From NCBI RefSeq assembly GCF_017348915.1, contig NZ_CP071383.1, positions 4,328,179 through 4,392,178 on the forward strand: a DNA stretch of 64,000 bases, given 5' to 3'. The stretch comes from Leclercia pneumoniae (GTDB lineage Bacteria > Pseudomonadota > Gammaproteobacteria > Enterobacterales > Enterobacteriaceae). Below the pieces are notes generated by a model. It saw nothing but the letters and a program-made list of their open reading frames with translations, was not told where the DNA came from and made no database searches. Every line of letters begins with the position of its first letter. The stretch's first letter is position 1. Made by a program: the position numbers and the translations under genes. Positions 14,473 through 28,902 of this stretch are shown here, piece by piece.

Positions 14473-15978
14473 TTACTCCTGATTCACGCGATTAAGCTTG
14501 CCCACAGCGGCAGCCATCAGAACTTCCTGGGTGGCCTGCTCGCGAGTGAATTCACCGCCGAGATGCCCTTCGTGCATAACAATAATGCGATCGCTCATGC
14601 CTAATACTTCTGGCATCTCGGAAGAGACCAGAATGATGCTCAGGCCATCGGCCTTGAACTGGTTAATGAGCTGATAGATCTCTTTTTTCGCCCCAACGTC
14701 TACGCCACGGGTTGGCTCATCGAGAATGAGAACCTTCGGGCGCGTCATCAGGCCGCGGGCAATGGCTACTTTCTGCTGGTTACCACCAGATAACAGGCCA
14801 ATCGCCTGATCCATCGACGGCGTTTTCACATTAAAGAGGCGCATAAAATCGCTGACCGCCTGCTGCTCGTCTTTATGTTTCACGCTACCGCCGCCACGGC
14901 TGAAGTAACGTAGCGCGGTTAAAGACATGTTCTCTTTAACCGACATACCGAGCACCAGTCCGTCACGTTTACGATCTTCAGAAATGTAGACGATGCCGTT
15001 TGCCAGCCCATCCTGCGGTGAACGTGTGACCACTTCATGACCATCAAGCGTCACATAACCGCTGGTACGGGGCAGCGCTCCGTAGAGGACTTTCATGAGT
15101 TCGGTACGCCCGGCACCCATTAGCCCTGCCACGCCGAGAATTTCCCCCTGACGCAGCGTAAAGCTCACATCGCTCACTCCAGGGCCGCAGAGATTATCCA
15201 CCTTCAGACGCAGCGCACCCGGTGCTTTATCGAGACGGGGATATTGATCTTCCAGCTTACGTCCCACCATCATTTCAATCAGCGTATCTTCGTTGAGCGT
15301 CGCCACTTCACGTTCGGCAATAAACTGCCCGTCACGGAAGACAGTCACGTCATCGCAAATCTCGAAGATCTCTTTCATGCGGTGTGAGATATAGACCACG
15401 CCACGCCCCTGCGCTTTTAGCTCGCGGATAACGCGGAACAGGGATTCGGTTTCGGTATCGGTGAGTGCATCGGTCGGTTCATCCATAACGATAACCTTCG
15501 ACTCGAAGCTCAACACCTTGGCGATTTCTACCATCTGTTGATCGCCAATAGAGAGGTCGCCTACCAGCCGATCGCTCTTAAAGCGCAGGTTGAGCTTCGC
15601 CAGCAGCTTATCGGCTTCGGCATACATGGTTTTCCAGTCAATTTTGCCAAAGCGATTAACAAATTCGCGGCCCAGGAAGATGTTCTCCGCAATGGTGAGT
15701 TGCGGGATCAAGTTCAGCTCCTGGTGGATAATGCCGATACCGGCTTCCTGCGAGGATTTGGGACCCGTAAAGGTCGTCTCCTGGCCCAGCCACAGCAGCG
15801 AACCGGCATCGCGTTGATAGATACCGGTAAGCACTTTCATCATGGTGGATTTGCCGGCGCCGTTTTCACCCACCAGCGCCATCACGCGTCCGGCGTAAAC
15901 ATTTAGCGCCGCGCCGGAGAGGGCTTTTACGCCCGGGAACGACTTATCGATCCCTTTGAGTTGCAATAATGCGTCCAT
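14473..15978 (-). CDS. rbsA: Ribose ABC transporter ATP-binding protein RbsA
   Basis: Tandem-domain ATPase. Domain 1 has Walker [10 protein letters not shown] at residues 37-45 and signature LSIGDQQ; domain 2 has the degenerate Walker [10 protein letters not shown] usual for carbohydrate importers of this class and signature LSGGNQQ. The ATG giving MDALLQLKG was chosen: it yields 501 aa as in E. coli, whereas a 15-codon upstream extension would overlap rbsD. Confidence 0.96.
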   Translation of the reverse strand: MDALLQLKGIDKSFPGVKALSGAALNVYAGRVMALVGENGAGKSTMMKVLTGIYQRDAGSLLWLGQETTFTGPKSSQEAGIGIIHQELNLIPQLTIAENIFLGREFVNRFGKIDWKTMYAEADKLLAKLNLRFKSDRLVGDLSIGDQQMVEIAKVLSFESKVIVMDEPTDALTDTETESLFRVIRELKAQGRGVVYISHRMKEIFEICDDVTVFRDGQFIAEREVATLNEDTLIEMMVGRKLEDQYPRLDKAPGALRLKVDNLCGPGVSDVSFTLRQGEILGVAGLMGAGRTELMKVLYGALPRTSGYVTLDGHEVVTRSPQDGLANGIVYISEDRKRDGLVLGMSVKENMSLTALRYFSRGGGSVKHKDEQQAVSDFMRLFNVKTPSMDQAIGLLSGGNQQKVAIARGLMTRPKVLILDEPTRGVDVGAKKEIYQLINQFKADGLSIILVSSEMPEVLGMSDRIIVMHEGHLGGEFTREQATQEVLMAAAVGKLNRVNQE

Positions 15979-15985
15979 GATGGCC

Positions 15986-16405
15986 TCAGAAGGTGACGCC
16001 AGCACAGAGAATGATATTCGCATACGGGGAACACTCCCCGCTGCGAATCACCGCCTGACTGTCTGCGGTTTGTTGTTTGAACTGTTCGTGCGTTGTGTAA
16101 CGAATTTCTATGGTGTTTCCCTGGTGTTGTTGCAGTTGCTCAATGTGGCTGAGCAACGTTTCGTGGAGTTGCGGATTATTTTGTTTAATCTCCGTCGCGA
16201 GAATGGCCGCCTCAACCTGCATCTCCGCCGTCACCACTTCCAGTACCTGCATAAACGAGGGGACACCCTGCGTTAATGCCATATCAATACGGGTTGTGCT
16301 GCGGGGAACCGGTAAGCCTGCATCGCAAACCACCAGCGTATCGGTATGCCCAAGCCGGGAAATAACCGATGAGATATCTGCGTTAAGTACGGTGCCTTTC
16401 TTCAT
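15986..16405 (-). CDS. rbsD: D-ribose pyranase RbsD
   Basis: Cytoplasmic pyranase that interconverts beta-ribopyranose and beta-ribofuranose, providing the furanose used by ribokinase. 139 aa as in E. coli, with the conserved N-terminal [15 protein letters not shown] region containing the catalytic His near residue 20. First gene of rbsDACBKR; the RbsR operator begins 15 bp upstream of the ATG. Confidence 0.96.
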   Translation of the reverse strand: MKKGTVLNADISSVISRLGHTDTLVVCDAGLPVPRSTTRIDMALTQGVPSFMQVLEVVTAEMQVEAAILATEIKQNNPQLHETLLSHIEQLQQHQGNTIEIRYTTHEQFKQQTADSQAVIRSGECSPYANIILCAGVTF

Positions 16406-16419
16406 TTTTTTGCTCCACT

Positions 16420-16435
16420 AGCGAAACGTTTCGCT
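16420..16435 (-). promoter_or_regulatory. RbsR operator, promoter-proximal
   Basis: AGCGAAACGTTTCGCT, a perfect 16-bp palindrome matching the E. coli RbsR operator core. It lies between the probable rbsD promoter and the ribosome site, so bound RbsR would block transcription. Confidence 0.9.
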
Positions 16436-16489
16436 GAAGTGAGTTTAATCTGAGGCGTGTTCAGAAAACCATCATGACGTAGCAGAATT

Positions 16490-16514
16490 GTGATCGGCTT
16501 CGAAACGTTTCGCT
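16490..16514 (-). promoter_or_regulatory. Second RbsR-like operator overlapping a CRP-like half site
   Basis: CGAAACGTTTCG (16501-16512) repeats the operator core; its centre is 79 bp from the proximal operator. A TGTGA half site lies at about 16490-16494 with a poor partner half that runs into this operator. The site lies closer to the 3' end of kup than to rbsD. Confidence 0.65.
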
Positions 16515-16529
16515 AACCTAAACTGGCGG

Positions 16530-16567
16530 GGTAAAAAAGAAGACGCCCGGCGGGGGATCGCCGGGCG
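16530..16567 (-). terminator. kup intrinsic terminator
   Basis: CGCCCGGCG (16544-16552) pairs with CGCCGGGCG (16559-16567). On the minus strand the hairpin is followed by TCTTCTTTTTT. It begins 7 bp after the kup stop. Confidence 0.9.
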
Positions 16568-16573
16568 GAGGCG

Positions 16574-18442
16574 TTAAATCTCGACCTGTGTACCTAACTC
16601 TATGACGCGATTGGGCGGAATTTCAAACTGGTCAGGCGCACGCAGCGCGTTACGCTGCAGAATGAGATACAGCTTGCCGCGTAAACGTAGATACCACGGG
16701 CGTTTACCGATAATCAGCGATTCGTGCGACATGAAGAACGAGGTCTCCATCATCCGGCAGCTAAGTCCTTCCAGACCGCAGCGGTGGAACACCTCTTCGA
16801 CGTTTGGCGTTTCGCGCCAGCCGTAGCTCGCCACTACGCGCCAGAAGGTCGGCGAGAGCTGCTCAATCTGCACGCGACGCACGTTATGCACGTAAGGCGC
16901 ATCTTCAGTACGCAGTGTCAGCAGGATGACCCGCTCATGCAGCACCTTGTTGTGCTTGAGATTGTGCATCAGGGCAAACGGGATCACATTTAATGCGCGT
17001 GACATATATACCGCGGTACCTGGCACTCGCACCGGCGGGGATTTCTCCAGCGAGGCAATCATCGCCTCAAGGGAATTACCGTGCTCGTGCATGCGACGCA
17101 GCAGCCGGAAACGCTCGCTCTTCCAGGTGGTCATCACAATAAACATCACCAGACCCAGCGTCAGCGGCAACCAGCCACCGGAGACAATCTTATCGAGGTT
17201 TGCCGAGAACAGCGGTACGTCGATGCAGAGGAAAGCCACCAGGATGATGGCGACGAGGAACTTGTTCCAGTGCCAGTTGCGATAAGCCACCGTAGTAGAA
17301 AGAATCGAGGTCAGCACCATGGTGCCGGTGACGGCGATACCGTAAGCCGCGGCCAGATTGCTGGAGTGCTCGAAGCTAACAATAACGATAACTACCGCAA
17401 AGTAGAGCAGCCAGTTAATGAAAGGGATGTAAATCTGTCCGGACTCCATTTCAGAGGTATGGATAATCCGCATCGGTGAGAGGTAGCCCAGACGAACGGC
17501 CTGACGTGTCAGAGAGAAAACGCCCGATATTACCGCCTGCGAGGCGATCACCGTCGCCAGGGTGGCGATGAACAGCATCGGCACCAGCGCCCACTCCGGT
17601 GCCAGCAGGAAGAACGGGTTTTTAATCGCTTCCGGATTCTTCAGCAACAGCGCGCCCTGACCAAAGTAGTTAAGCACCAGCGAGGGCAGCACGACCGAGA
17701 ACCATGCGAGGCGAATCGGCAATTTACCGAAGTGGCCCATATCCGCATAGAGTGCTTCCACGCCAGTAATAGAGAGCACCACCGCGCCCAGCGCGACAAA
17801 GGAGACGGTTTTATACTCCATGAAGAAGTGGACCGCCCAGGCGGGATTCAGCGCGTGCAGCACTTCCGGGTTGGCGATAATACCGCGCAGGCCCAGCACC
17901 GCCAGAATCAGGAACCACGCCAGCATAATCGGGGCAAAAAGCTTACCCACCAGCCCGGTTCCGTGCTTCTGAATCGCAAATAGCAGTGTTAACACCAGAA
18001 TCGAGAGCGGCACAATCCAGGTATCAAGCTCCGGCGCGATAATCTCCAGCCCCTCGATGGCGGACATCACCGATATCGCCGGGGTTATCACCACCTCGCC
18101 ATAAAAGAAACTGCCGCCTATCAGGCCGATGATGACCAGAAACGAGGTCATTTTTGGCGAGGTATTACGCCCGGCCAGAGACATCAGAGTCAGGATCCCG
18201 CCTTCACCGGCGTTATCCGCGCGCATGACGAACGACAGGTATTTAATAGAAACAACACAGATGAGAAGCCAGAAAATCAGGGATAAAAAACCGATCACAG
18301 CGTCACGTTCAACGCCAAAACCAAACTGACCGGACAAACATTCGCGTAGCGTATAAAGCGGGCTGGTGCCAATATCACCGTAGACAACCCCGATCGCCGC
18401 AAGCGTGATTGCGGGTAATGATTGCTTATTCTCAGTGCTCAT
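16574..18442 (-). CDS. kup: Low-affinity potassium transporter Kup
   Basis: KUP/HAK/KT-family K+:H+ symporter in the inner membrane, 622 aa as in E. coli. The N-terminal signature [17 protein letters not shown] (around residues 18-34) precedes 12 membrane segments and a cytoplasmic C-terminal domain of about 180 residues. Transcribed alone, divergent from ravA; its terminator separates it from rbsD. Confidence 0.97.
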   Translation of the reverse strand: MSTENKQSLPAITLAAIGVVYGDIGTSPLYTLRECLSGQFGFGVERDAVIGFLSLIFWLLICVVSIKYLSFVMRADNAGEGGILTLMSLAGRNTSPKMTSFLVIIGLIGGSFFYGEVVITPAISVMSAIEGLEIIAPELDTWIVPLSILVLTLLFAIQKHGTGLVGKLFAPIMLAWFLILAVLGLRGIIANPEVLHALNPAWAVHFFMEYKTVSFVALGAVVLSITGVEALYADMGHFGKLPIRLAWFSVVLPSLVLNYFGQGALLLKNPEAIKNPFFLLAPEWALVPMLFIATLATVIASQAVISGVFSLTRQAVRLGYLSPMRIIHTSEMESGQIYIPFINWLLYFAVVIVIVSFEHSSNLAAAYGIAVTGTMVLTSILSTTVAYRNWHWNKFLVAIILVAFLCIDVPLFSANLDKIVSGGWLPLTLGLVMFIVMTTWKSERFRLLRRMHEHGNSLEAMIASLEKSPPVRVPGTAVYMSRALNVIPFALMHNLKHNKVLHERVILLTLRTEDAPYVHNVRRVQIEQLSPTFWRVVASYGWRETPNVEEVFHRCGLEGLSCRMMETSFFMSHESLIIGKRPWYLRLRGKLYLILQRNALRAPDQFEIPPNRVIELGTQVEI

Positions 18443-18665
18443 AGACTAGTCTTTTCGTTGATATAACAAATGTGTGCTTAGTCCCTTGGCCCACAAAAAG
18501 GCGCACAGTATGCACGATTCATTGCAAAATCGTACCCCTAAATGCAGTCCGCTTAACGTAACGCAAAGAAAATAGCGCCGCACTTCAGTCTATTACCAGC
18601 GCATGACGAAACGTCTATACTCGCTTCAACTAGCCGGATCCACGGCGAAAGGATGCAGAATAATT

Positions 18666-20162
18666 ATGGCTCACACTCATTTATTAGCAGAAAGAATTTC
18701 TCGTCTAAGCAGTGCGTTAGAAAAAGGGCTGTTCGAACGTAGCCACGCCATTCGGCTCTGTTTACTGGCAGCACTGAGCGGTGAAAGCGTCTTTCTACTT
18801 GGCCCACCGGGCATTGCCAAAAGCCTGATCGCCCGCCGTCTGAAGTTTGCTTTTCAGCATGCCCGGGCATTCGAATACCTGATGACGCGCTTCTCCACGC
18901 CGGAAGAGGTATTCGGTCCCCTTTCCATTCAGGCGTTAAAAGATGAAGGGCGCTATGAACGACTGACTACAGGATATCTACCCGAAGCGGAAATCGTTTT
19001 TCTTGATGAGATATGGAAAGCCGGTCCGGCGATCCTGAATACCTTGCTTACCGCCATTAACGAACGCCGCTTCCGTAACGGTGCCCACGAAGAGAAGATC
19101 CCCATGCGCTTGCTGGTGGCCGCATCGAATGAGCTGCCAGAGGCTGACAGCAGCCTGGAAGCGCTTTATGACCGTATGCTGATTCGCCTGTGGCTCGACA
19201 AGGTTCAGGATAAGGCCAATTTCCGCTCGTTGCTGATTAGCCAGCAGGATGAAAATGACAACCCGGTTCCCGCCGGGCTGCAGGTTACCGATGAAGAATA
19301 CCAGCAGTGGCAAGGAGAGATCGGCAAAATCACCCTGCCGGATGCGGTCTTTGACCTGATCTTTATGTTACGTCAGCAGCTGGATAAACTGTCTGGCGCG
19401 CCGTACGTGTCGGATCGCCGCTGGAAAAAAGCGATCCGCTTGCTACAGGCCAGCGCCTTCTTTAGCGGCCGCGATGCGGTCGCGCCTATCGACCTCATTC
19501 TGTTGAAAGATTGTCTCTGGCACGACGCGAATGGCATGAATCTGATGCAGCAACAGCTGGAAGTATTGATGACCGGGCATGCCTGGGGTCAGCAGGAGAT
19601 GCTTAACCAGCTCGGTGCCATATCGCAACGACGCATTCAGTTACAGCAGCAACAGAGTGATAAAACAGCACTACGCGTTAGCCGCCAGAGCGGCATGTTT
19701 GCCCGTAAACCGCACTACGAACTGCCCGATGAGCTGAGCGAGACCACGCTGACACTGTTACTCCAGCAGCCGCTCAAACTGCACGATATGCAGGTGATTC
19801 ATGTCACTATCGAGCGCGAGCCTCTGGCCCAGTGGCTTAGCAAGGGTGGTGAAATCCGCGGCAAACTCAACGGTATTGGCTTTGCTCAGCCGTTGAACAT
19901 GGAGGTGGACGGCAGTCTGCATCTGGTGATCCGCGACGTGAGTCTTCAGGGATCGCGCCTTGCGCTGCCCGGCAGCACCTCTGACAGCGTTCCCGACGAA
20001 ATCACCCAGCAGCTGGAAGCGCTGGATAACTCCTGGCACCAGCAACATACGCGCTTTAGCGAGCAGCAAAAATGTCTGTTTATTCACAGCGACTGGTTAG
20101 GTCGCATCGAAGCCAGTCTGCAGGATGTAGGCGCGCAGATTAAACAGGCGCGTCAATGCTAA
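18666..20162 (+). CDS. ravA: MoxR-type AAA+ ATPase RavA
   Basis: Cytoplasmic hexameric ATPase that in E. coli binds the lysine decarboxylase LdcI and, with ViaA, affects respiratory complexes and aminoglycoside sensitivity. Walker A GPPGIAKS is at residues 46-53, Walker B FLDE ends at residues 114-115, and a RavA-specific C-terminal region follows. The internal ATG giving [10 protein letters not shown] was used because it has an AAAGGA site and gives 498 aa like E. coli. The stop overlaps the viaA start. Confidence 0.96.
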   Translation: MAHTHLLAERISRLSSALEKGLFERSHAIRLCLLAALSGESVFLLGPPGIAKSLIARRLKFAFQHARAFEYLMTRFSTPEEVFGPLSIQALKDEGRYERLTTGYLPEAEIVFLDEIWKAGPAILNTLLTAINERRFRNGAHEEKIPMRLLVAASNELPEADSSLEALYDRMLIRLWLDKVQDKANFRSLLISQQDENDNPVPAGLQVTDEEYQQWQGEIGKITLPDAVFDLIFMLRQQLDKLSGAPYVSDRRWKKAIRLLQASAFFSGRDAVAPIDLILLKDCLWHDANGMNLMQQQLEVLMTGHAWGQQEMLNQLGAISQRRIQLQQQQSDKTALRVSRQSGMFARKPHYELPDELSETTLTLLLQQPLKLHDMQVIHVTIEREPLAQWLSKGGEIRGKLNGIGFAQPLNMEVDGSLHLVIRDVSLQGSRLALPGSTSDSVPDEITQQLEALDNSWHQQHTRFSEQQKCLFIHSDWLGRIEASLQDVGAQIKQARQC

Positions 20163-21607
20163 CGCTGGATACCTTAAATATCATGCTGGCTGTGGGCGAA
20201 GAGGGGTTAATTGAGGAACTCGTTGTTGCGCTACTCGCCTCACCTCAGCTGGCGATCTTTTTTGAAAAATTTCCCAAATTAAAAACAGCCATTACCGACG
20301 ATCTTCCCCGCTGGCGAGAAGGATTGCGAAAGCGGATGAAGGACACGCGCGTTCCGCCCGAGCTGACCGAAGAGGTGATGTGCTATCAGCAAAGCCAGCT
20401 GCTCTCCACCCCGCAGCTGATTGTCCAGCTTCCACAGATCCTGACTCTACTGGATAACGTCCATTCGCCATTCGCAAGCCAGGCCCGACAGCTGGTGGCG
20501 GATAACGCCACCTTTACGCCTGCGCTCCACACGCTGTTCCTCCAGCGTTGGCGTCTGAGCTTAGTGGTACAGGCCACGACGCTTAATCAGCAATTGCTGG
20601 AGGAAGAGCGCGAACAATTACTCAGTGAAGTGCAGGAACGTATGACCCTGGCTGGCGCGCTGGAGCCGGTACTGGTCGAGAATGACAACGCCGCTGGTCG
20701 GCTATGGGACATGAGTGCAGGTCAGCTTAAACGCGGCGACTATCAGTTGATTGTGCGCTACGGCGATTTTCTTACGCAGCAACCCGAACTGATGCAGCTG
20801 GCGGAACAGCTGGGGCGCTCCAGAGAGGCCAAATCAGTTCCGAAGAAAGACGCGCCGATGGAGACCTTCCGTACCCTGGTACGTGAACCGGCCACCGTGC
20901 CAGAACAGGTCGACGGGCTGCAGCAGAGCGATGATATCCTGCGGCTGTTACCGCCTGAGCTGGCCACGCTGGGTATCACCGAACTGGAGTATGAGTTTTA
21001 TCGACGGCTGGTGGAAAAACAGCTTCTCACTTATCGGCTACACGGTGAAGCCTGGCGGGAGAAGGTGAGTCAGCGACCGGTTGTGCATCAGGATTTTGAT
21101 GAACAGCCGCGCGGTCCGTTTATCGTCTGTGTAGATACCTCGGGTTCGATGGGGGGCTTTAATGAGCAGTGCGCCAAGGCGTTTTGTCTGGCGCTGATGC
21201 GGGTTGCCCTCGCCGATCGTCGCCGCTGCTTTATTATGCTCTTCTCCAGCGAAGTGGTGGGCTATGAACTGACAGGCCCGGAGGGGATAGAGCAGGCGAT
21301 CCGCTTTCTCAGCCAGCGCTTTCGCGGCGGCACGGATCTCGCCAGCTGTTTTCGCGCCATTATCGAGCGCATGCAGGGCGGGGAGTGGTACGATGCGGAC
21401 GCCGTGGTGATTTCTGACTTTATAGCTCAGCGATTGCCGGAAGAGGTGGTAAACAAAGTGAAGGTGTTGCAGCAGGTGCACCAGCATCGGTTCCATGCCG
21501 TAGCGATGTCGGCACATGGAAAACCCGGCATCATGCGCATCTTCGATCATATCTGGCGCTTTGATACCGGGTTACGTAGCCGCCTGCTTCGACGCTGGCG
21601 GCGTTAA
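20156..21607 (+). CDS. viaA: RavA co-factor ViaA, VWA-domain protein
   Basis: Partner that stimulates RavA ATPase. The C-terminal von Willebrand A domain carries the MIDAS motif DTSGSMGG near residue 327; the N-terminal half is helical. 483 aa as in E. coli. It overlaps ravA by 7 bp, and its stop codon directly abuts the stop of the convergent asnA with no bases between them. Confidence 0.96.
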   Translation: MLTLDTLNIMLAVGEEGLIEELVVALLASPQLAIFFEKFPKLKTAITDDLPRWREGLRKRMKDTRVPPELTEEVMCYQQSQLLSTPQLIVQLPQILTLLDNVHSPFASQARQLVADNATFTPALHTLFLQRWRLSLVVQATTLNQQLLEEEREQLLSEVQERMTLAGALEPVLVENDNAAGRLWDMSAGQLKRGDYQLIVRYGDFLTQQPELMQLAEQLGRSREAKSVPKKDAPMETFRTLVREPATVPEQVDGLQQSDDILRLLPPELATLGITELEYEFYRRLVEKQLLTYRLHGEAWREKVSQRPVVHQDFDEQPRGPFIVCVDTSGSMGGFNEQCAKAFCLALMRVALADRRRCFIMLFSSEVVGYELTGPEGIEQAIRFLSQRFRGGTDLASCFRAIIERMQGGEWYDADAVVISDFIAQRLPEEVVNKVKVLQQVHQHRFHAVAMSAHGKPGIMRIFDHIWRFDTGLRSRLLRRWRR

Positions 21608-22600
21608 TTAAAGAAGGGCGTCGATGTTTTCACGCACCTGCTGTGGCCAGACACCGCACTGAACCTGGCCGATATGCGACAGCTGTAATAACAGCATTGT
21701 CAAACGTGACTGGCCGATACCGCCACCAATCGTCTGCGGCATTTCACCGCGCAGCAGCGCCTGATGCCACTCCAGCTGCAGGCGATCTTCATCACCCGTA
21801 ATAGAAAGCTGACGCTTCAGGGCTTCTGCATCGACACGGATCCCCATTGAAGAGAGTTCAAACGCATCTTCAAGGATAGGGTTCCACACCAGAATATCGC
21901 CGTTCAGACCCGCAAAACCGCTCTCGCTTTCACTGCTCCAGTCATCGTAGTCCGGGGCACGTACATCGTGGCGCTGACCATCGGACAGCTTGCCGCCGAT
22001 ACCAATCAGGAATACGGCACCCAACTCTTTAGCAATGGCACGCTCACGGCCTTTGGCATCCAGATCCGGATAACGTGTCAAAAGATCCTGGCTGTGAACG
22101 AACTGGATCGTCTCTGGCAGGAACGGGGTCAGCCCAAACTCTTTGCTCACGGCCGCTTCGGTTGCTTTGATCCCGGCGTAAATAGCTTCAACAGTGGACT
22201 TCAGCGTGCGGGTATGACGCTCGCCATCCCCCATGACACGTTCCCAGTCCCACTGGTCAACGTAGACAGAGTGAATAGCAGTAAGACGGTCTTCATCGGG
22301 GCGAAGGGCTTTCATGTGCGTGTAGAGCCCTTCGCCCGCGCTGAAGTCGTGTTGTCCCAGGGTTTGACGCTTCCACTTCGCCAGTGAATGAACCACTTCG
22401 AACTGGGCGTCTGGCAGTGTTTTCACTTTAACCTGAACCGCTTTTTCGCAACCAGACAGGTTATCTTGCGTCCCATCGCCCACACGGCTGAGGATAGGTG
22501 CCTGCACTTCTATCAGGCCCAGCCTCTCTTCCAACTGGCGGGAAAAGTGGGATTTAACGAAACTGATCTGGCGTTGTTTTGCGATGTATGCGGTTTTCAT
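21608..22600 (-). CDS. asnA: Aspartate--ammonia ligase AsnA
   Basis: Ammonia-dependent asparagine synthetase that makes asparagine and AMP from aspartate, ATP and ammonium. 330 aa as in E. coli, with the class II aminoacyl-tRNA-synthetase-like fold; C-terminal motif [14 protein letters not shown] is present. Divergent from asnC, whose product activates asnA when asparagine is low. The 149-bp gap is A/T-rich and would hold the AsnC sites. Confidence 0.97.
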   Translation of the reverse strand: MKTAYIAKQRQISFVKSHFSRQLEERLGLIEVQAPILSRVGDGTQDNLSGCEKAVQVKVKTLPDAQFEVVHSLAKWKRQTLGQHDFSAGEGLYTHMKALRPDEDRLTAIHSVYVDQWDWERVMGDGERHTRTLKSTVEAIYAGIKATEAAVSKEFGLTPFLPETIQFVHSQDLLTRYPDLDAKGRERAIAKELGAVFLIGIGGKLSDGQRHDVRAPDYDDWSSESESGFAGLNGDILVWNPILEDAFELSSMGIRVDAEALKRQLSITGDEDRLQLEWHQALLRGEMPQTIGGGIGQSRLTMLLLQLSHIGQVQCGVWPQQVRENIDALL

Positions 22601-22749
22601 ATTTATACTCCTGCGTCCTGTTGCAATTGATTAAGCAACAAAAAACGCCGCCATACAATAATCCAACAATAAAATGCCAACTACACTTTTGATTCGTTAA
22701 AATAAGACGCTAAAATAGAGCAAATCAGCAATCTACATAAGAAAAACCT

Positions 22750-23208
22750 ATGGAAAATTATCAGATCGACAATCTGGACCGGGGCATCCTGGAAGCGTTA
22801 ATGGCCAATGCCCGCACCGCCTATGCTGAGCTGGCCAAACAATTTGGCGTCAGTCCAGGTACCATCCATGTGCGCGTAGAGAAGATGAAGCAGGCGGGCA
22901 TTATTACCGGCGCCCATATTGATGTCAGCCCTAAGCAGCTGGGCTACGACGTCTGCTGCTTTATTGGCATCATATTGAAGAGCGCGAAAGACTATCCTTC
23001 GGCGCTGGCCAGGCTGAACGCGCTGGATGAAGTCACCGAGGCGTACTACACCACAGGCCATTACAGCATCTTTATAAAAGTAATGTGCCGATCGATCGAT
23101 GCCCTGCAGCAGGTACTTATCAACAAGATCCAAACAATCGATGAAATCCAGTCCACCGAAACCTTGATCTCCCTGCAGAACCCGATCATGCGTACCATCC
23201 GCCCCTGA
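22750..23208 (+). CDS. asnC: Lrp/AsnC-family regulator AsnC
   Basis: Transcription factor that responds to asparagine. N-terminal HTH (residues about 9-60; DRGILEALMANARTAYAELAKQ then FGVSPGTIHVRVEKMK) and C-terminal RAM ligand domain; 152 aa as in E. coli. In E. coli transcription from asnC reads toward mioC and oriC. Confidence 0.97.
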   Translation: MENYQIDNLDRGILEALMANARTAYAELAKQFGVSPGTIHVRVEKMKQAGIITGAHIDVSPKQLGYDVCCFIGIILKSAKDYPSALARLNALDEVTEAYYTTGHYSIFIKVMCRSIDALQQVLINKIQTIDEIQSTETLISLQNPIMRTIRP

Positions 23209-23229
23209 TCGGGAAAAATTATTCCCACA

Positions 23230-23269
23230 TTTTCCACAGGTAGATCCCAGCTCGCTCACAGCGTACAAT
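23230..23269 (+). promoter_or_regulatory. mioC promoter with DnaA box
   Basis: A DnaA-box-like TTTTCCACA (23230-23238, one change from TTATCCACA) stands upstream of a -10 TACAAT (23264-23269). This is the arrangement through which DnaA represses mioC in E. coli, and mioC transcription enters oriC. Confidence 0.75.
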
Positions 23270-23298
23270 GTTTCCCTCTTTATATGAGCGAGCGATCC

Positions 23299-23748
23299 AT
23301 GGCAGACATTACTCTTATCAGCGGTAGCACCCTTGGCGGTGCAGAATATGTTGCAGAGCACCTGGCTGAAAAGCTGGAAGAGGCCGGTTTTTCTACTGAA
23401 ACCCTGCACGGGCCGTTGCTGGAGGATCTCTCTGTGGAGGGGATCTGGCTGTTGATCACCTCGACCCATGGTGCGGGCGATCTCCCCGATAACCTCCAGC
23501 CCCTCTACGATGAACTTCAGGAACAGCAGCCAGACCTCTCCGGCGTGCGTTTCGGTTCAATTGGTATTGGCAGCCGCGAATATGACACCTTCTGTGGTGC
23601 GGTGGACAAAGTTGATGCCGCATTTACCGCCTGTGGGGCAAAACAGATTGGCGAAACGCTGAAGATCAACGTCCTCGATCATGACATTCCGGAAGATCCA
23701 GCCGAAGAATGGTTGGGTAAATGGAAAAATTTACTCAAAAACGATTAA
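23299..23748 (+). CDS. mioC: Flavodoxin-like FMN-binding protein MioC
   Basis: FMN-binding protein reported to act as electron carrier in biotin synthase assays. 149 aa; flavodoxin motif SGSTLGGAEYVAE near the N terminus and GSREYDTFC for the isoalloxazine loop. The ATG starting MADITLISG was chosen; a 5-codon upstream extension is not conserved. It directly precedes oriC. Confidence 0.95.
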   Translation: MADITLISGSTLGGAEYVAEHLAEKLEEAGFSTETLHGPLLEDLSVEGIWLLITSTHGAGDLPDNLQPLYDELQEQQPDLSGVRFGSIGIGSREYDTFCGAVDKVDAAFTACGAKQIGETLKINVLDHDIPEDPAEEWLGKWKNLLKND

Positions 23749-23751
23749 AGA

Positions 23752-24033
23752 TCGCGCGAACAGATGTGGATAACTCTGGTTAAAAGCTTGGATTAACCCG
23801 TAGTTATCCCACTAACAACCTTCGATTACTTTTTGTGCTGTGTATAACATCGCGATCTGATCCCAGCTTATACGTCGTAGGATCACCGATCATTCACAGC
23901 AAACGATCCTCTCTAACCGCATGATCTTATTTGTGAGATCCGGCTTATCCACAAGATCCGGCGATCCTAATAAGAGATCACAATAGAACAGATCTCTAAA
24001 GAAAGAGATCTTCTTTTTAATAGCCCAGGATCC
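23752..24033 (+). other. oriC: Chromosomal replication origin oriC
   Basis: Lies between mioC and mnmG, the enterobacterial oriC position. DnaA boxes: R4 TGTGGATAA (23765-23773), an R3-position TTATCCCAC (23804-23812), R2 TGTGTATAA (23839-23847), R1 TTATCCACA (23945-23953). The DNA unwinding element with GATC-led A/T-rich 13-mers spans about 23966-24022 at the mnmG side. I counted about 14-15 GATC (Dam/SeqA) sites. Compared with E. coli as remembered, R1, R2 and R4 are identical and R3 deviates. Confidence 0.96.
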
Positions 24034-24122
24034 CAGTGCTTTCTCGAAAGACTAAAGTTGAGTAGAATCCTTGGCCCGGGCTTCAATCCATTTTCAAACC
24101 GCTTTATGCGAGGCAGACCACC

Positions 24123-26012
<1,890 letters not shown>

Positions 26013-26025
26013 GATTTGTAAAATT

Positions 26026-26051
26026 GCCCGGTAAGGCTACGCTTACCGGGC
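26026..26051 (+). repeat. REP-like hairpin between mnmG and rsmG
   Basis: GCCCGGTAAG and CTTACCGGGC form a perfect 10-bp stem with a 6-nt loop; no U tract follows. The sequence type GCCCGGTAAGCGTAGCGCTACCGGGC is a common enterobacterial REP/Y-element half. Confidence 0.7.
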
Positions 26052-26114
26052 GGATCGAACTTTACAGCAGAGGGAGCTGGCCTCCCTCTGACTGCATCTC
26101 AACAGGTATTCACC

Positions 26115-26738
26115 GTGCTTAACAAACTCTCTCGTCTGCTGGATGAAGCAGGTATTTCGCTCACCGATCACCAGAAAAATCAGCTGGTGGCCTATGTCGA
26201 CATGCTGAACAAATGGAACAAAGCGTACAACCTGACCTCCGTACGCGACCCCAACGAGATGCTGGTACGTCATATCCTCGACAGTATCGTGGTGGCTCCC
26301 CATCTGGAAGGGGCGCGTTTTATCGATGTCGGTACCGGTCCGGGTCTGCCTGGCATTCCATTATCCATTGTGCGCCCTGAGTGCCAGTTCACGTTGCTGG
26401 ATAGCCTTGGCAAGCGCGTGCGCTTCCTCAAACAGGTGCAGCATGAGCTGAAGCTGGAAAACATTACTCCTGTACAGAGCAGGGTAGAGGAGTTTCCGGC
26501 CGAGCCGCCGTTCGATGGGGTGATTAGCCGTGCCTTTGCTTCCCTGAATGATATGGTGAGCTGGTGTCATCACTTGCCGGGCGAGCAGGGGCGTTTTTAT
26601 GCACTGAAAGGGGTGATGCCGGAAGAGGAGATTGCGCTGTTGCCGCCAAAATACGCTGTCGAGAAGAGTGTGAAATTAAAGGTACCGCAGCTCACCGGAG
26701 AGCGTCATTTGGTGATAATTAAGCCAAACAATATTTAA
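26115..26738 (+). CDS. rsmG: 16S rRNA (guanine527-N7)-methyltransferase RsmG (GidB)
   Basis: SAM-dependent methyltransferase acting on G527 of 16S rRNA; loss gives low-level streptomycin resistance. SAM loop [10 protein letters not shown] at residues 71-80; 207 aa as in E. coli. The start is GTG, read from the position giving [13 protein letters not shown]. Second gene of the mnmG-rsmG operon. Confidence 0.97.
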   Translation: MLNKLSRLLDEAGISLTDHQKNQLVAYVDMLNKWNKAYNLTSVRDPNEMLVRHILDSIVVAPHLEGARFIDVGTGPGLPGIPLSIVRPECQFTLLDSLGKRVRFLKQVQHELKLENITPVQSRVEEFPAEPPFDGVISRAFASLNDMVSWCHHLPGEQGRFYALKGVMPEEEIALLPPKYAVEKSVKLKVPQLTGERHLVIIKPNNI

Positions 26739-27352
26739 AATATTAATAAAAAATGTGGAATTTGTGCTGTTCTTTGGGTGTTAAAAAGGCAGGCGTCATT
26801 CGAGAACAGGTCTGCCTTAATTTAACCTTGCTGTTACCGTGGATTTTCTTGCCGTTAACTATGGCATGTAGTTAACCAAAAATATAATCAACAGCGAAAG
26901 TATCAGCAGGCTAAAAGTCAAAAAAGGTCACTACGCTTAATGTTAAATATTTATTAAGAATGTCAATAAAAGGTTTTTATTGTGTACTGGCCTGTTTTAA
27001 AAATAGTTGGGTAAATTCGCCTTTATTTTCAGGAAGATGAATTAAAGCGTTTTAATTGTTTGATTTAAACGACCTTATCGTAAATGTGTATTTTGTGATC
27101 CCGTGCACGCTTTATCACCAACGTTTGCGCGCTGTTTGCAGTTTTGTATCCGCACAGGCTGTTTGTGGAAAAGTTAATAAATAGCGCTGGGGAAAAATAT
27201 TTAAACATTTATTCACCTTTTCGCTACTTATTGTTTGAAATCACGGGGGCGCACCGTATAATTTGTCCGCTTTTTGATGCTTGACTCTGAGCCTCAAAGA
27301 ACGTTTTATACGACACGCGGCATACCTCGAAGGGAGCAGGAGTAAATACGTG
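26739..27352 (+). promoter_or_regulatory. rsmG-atpI intergenic region with atp promoter
   Basis: 614 bp without a credible gene. The distal part carries the probable main atp promoter: TTGAAA (27235-27240) and TATAAT (27257-27262) separated by 16 bp. The rest is A/T-rich with no hairpin or repeat I could support. The gap has about the size of the E. coli equivalent. Confidence 0.75.
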
Positions 27353-28557
<1,205 letters not shown>

Positions 28558-28589
28558 TTTTTTTACCAACACTACTACGTTTTAACTGA

Positions 28590-28879
<290 letters not shown>

Positions 28880-28902
28880 TAAATTTAAAGAGGTATTGTG
28901 CT

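Noticed and set aside
15979..16023. N-terminal extension of RbsA
   Set aside because: It would overlap rbsD and is not conserved; the 501-residue form matches the family.
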